Part shown: positions 44,484-44,807 of the stretch, one piece after another
Layout: each line of letters opens with the position of its first letter
Numbering within the stretch: the stretch's first letter is position 1
Assembly: GCA_003427395.1 (NCBI GenBank)
Contig: BFEA01000052.1
Coordinates: 2,573,679-2,618,485 of the forward strand
Length of the DNA: 44,807 nucleotides
DNA from: Chara braunii
Taxonomy: Eukaryota > Streptophyta > Charophyceae > Charales > Characeae
Direction: 5' to 3'
Notes under the pieces: model-generated
Database searches by the model: none
What the model was told of the DNA's origin: nothing
Seen by the model: the letters and a program-made list of their open reading frames with translations, nothing else
Translations under genes and position numbers: made by a program

Positions 44484-44807
44484 TTAGACAAAGAAAGAAA
44501 GAAATAGACAGACAGACACACACACACACAGGCAGACAGACGGACACAGAGACACACAAACTAAGAGACAGACAGACAGATAGACAGACTGACCGACTGA
44601 CAGACAGACAAACAGACATACTAGGAGACAAACGGACAGACAAACAGACAGGTGATCAGAAAGAAAGAATGAATGAATGAATGAAAGAATGAAAGCAAAA
44701 AAAAAGACAGACAGACAGACAGACAGACAGACACGTTATCAGACAGACAGACAGACAGACAGGTTATCAGAATGAATGAATAAATAAAAGAAAGAAAGAA
44801 AGAAAAA
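43981..44807. repeat. Compound microsatellite: GACA, GAAA, GAAT
   Basis: Alternating blocks: (GACA)n 43987-44060, (GAAA)n about 44070-44185, (GACA)n 44186-44280, (GAAT)n 44287-44347, (GAAA)n 44350-44450, A run about 44453-44481, then (GACA)n, (GAAT)n and (GAAA)n again to the window end. The order GACA-GAAT-GAAA appears at least twice, so a larger unit of about 350 bp may itself be duplicated. Long ORFs here are artefacts. Confidence 0.95.

Noticed and set aside
43973-44643. Long Ser/Phe/Cys-rich ORFs at the right end
   Set aside because: They are translations of GACA/GAAA/GAAT microsatellites.

Overview
ORGANISM. This is eukaryotic nuclear DNA. It has no bacterial-type operons or ribosome binding sites. 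It contains decayed retroelement and DNA-transposon genes, long non-coding repeats, poly-A tails, many microsatellites and one assembly gap (32828-33199). The retroelement proteins look like those I associate with streptophyte green algae: a LINE ORF1 of the plant DUF4283/zinc-knuckle type and a Ty3/gypsy gag. My best guess is a charophyte of the Chara kind, judged from memory of protein families only. I see no convincing ordinary host gene; essentially everything recognisable is mobile-element sequence. LAYOUT. (1) 1-2640, + strand: 3' part of a LINE ORF1, then a K/E-rich tail broken by stops and frameshifts. (2) about 2700-12676, + strand: copy A of a very large LTR-retroelement family, non-coding. 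(3) 12677-15355: unrecognised sequence with a (CA)n tract. (4) 15356-15640, - strand: the poly-A-tailed 3' end of a retroposon. (5) 15641-31613, - strand: the B/C copy of the same LTR family. In its own direction it reads: truncated 5' LTR (31613 to 28979), tRNA-type primer-binding site, leader, decayed gag with a zinc knuckle (27188 to 26119), no pol, then a very long 3' region ending at 15641. Nested in it is a 952-bp hAT-like element with an 8-bp target duplication; the paralogous C copy preserves the empty site. (6) about 32140-43368, - strand: a large DNA transposon of the KDZ/Plavaka kind with five same-strand genes: an unknown gene, the transposase, a Ulp1/SENP cysteine protease, an acidic/basic disordered protein, and a second unknown gene. 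About 75-bp hairpin modules sit between the gene blocks and at both ends. (7) 43369-44807: unassigned sequence, then a long compound microsatellite. HOW IT FITS TOGETHER. Two layers of structure go beyond normal annotation. First, the LTR family is packed with hairpins whose arms differ between units but stay complementary, most clearly an array of about 16 units at 9340-10515 with a counterpart at 19250-19830. Second, the transposon genes are interrupted almost only by in-frame stops with hardly any frame loss. All of these stops can be read as former CAG, CAA or CGA codons, the pattern expected of C-to-T deamination in a methylated transposon; a changed genetic code or very short introns remain alternatives. 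Copy relationships were judged by reading, not by alignment software.
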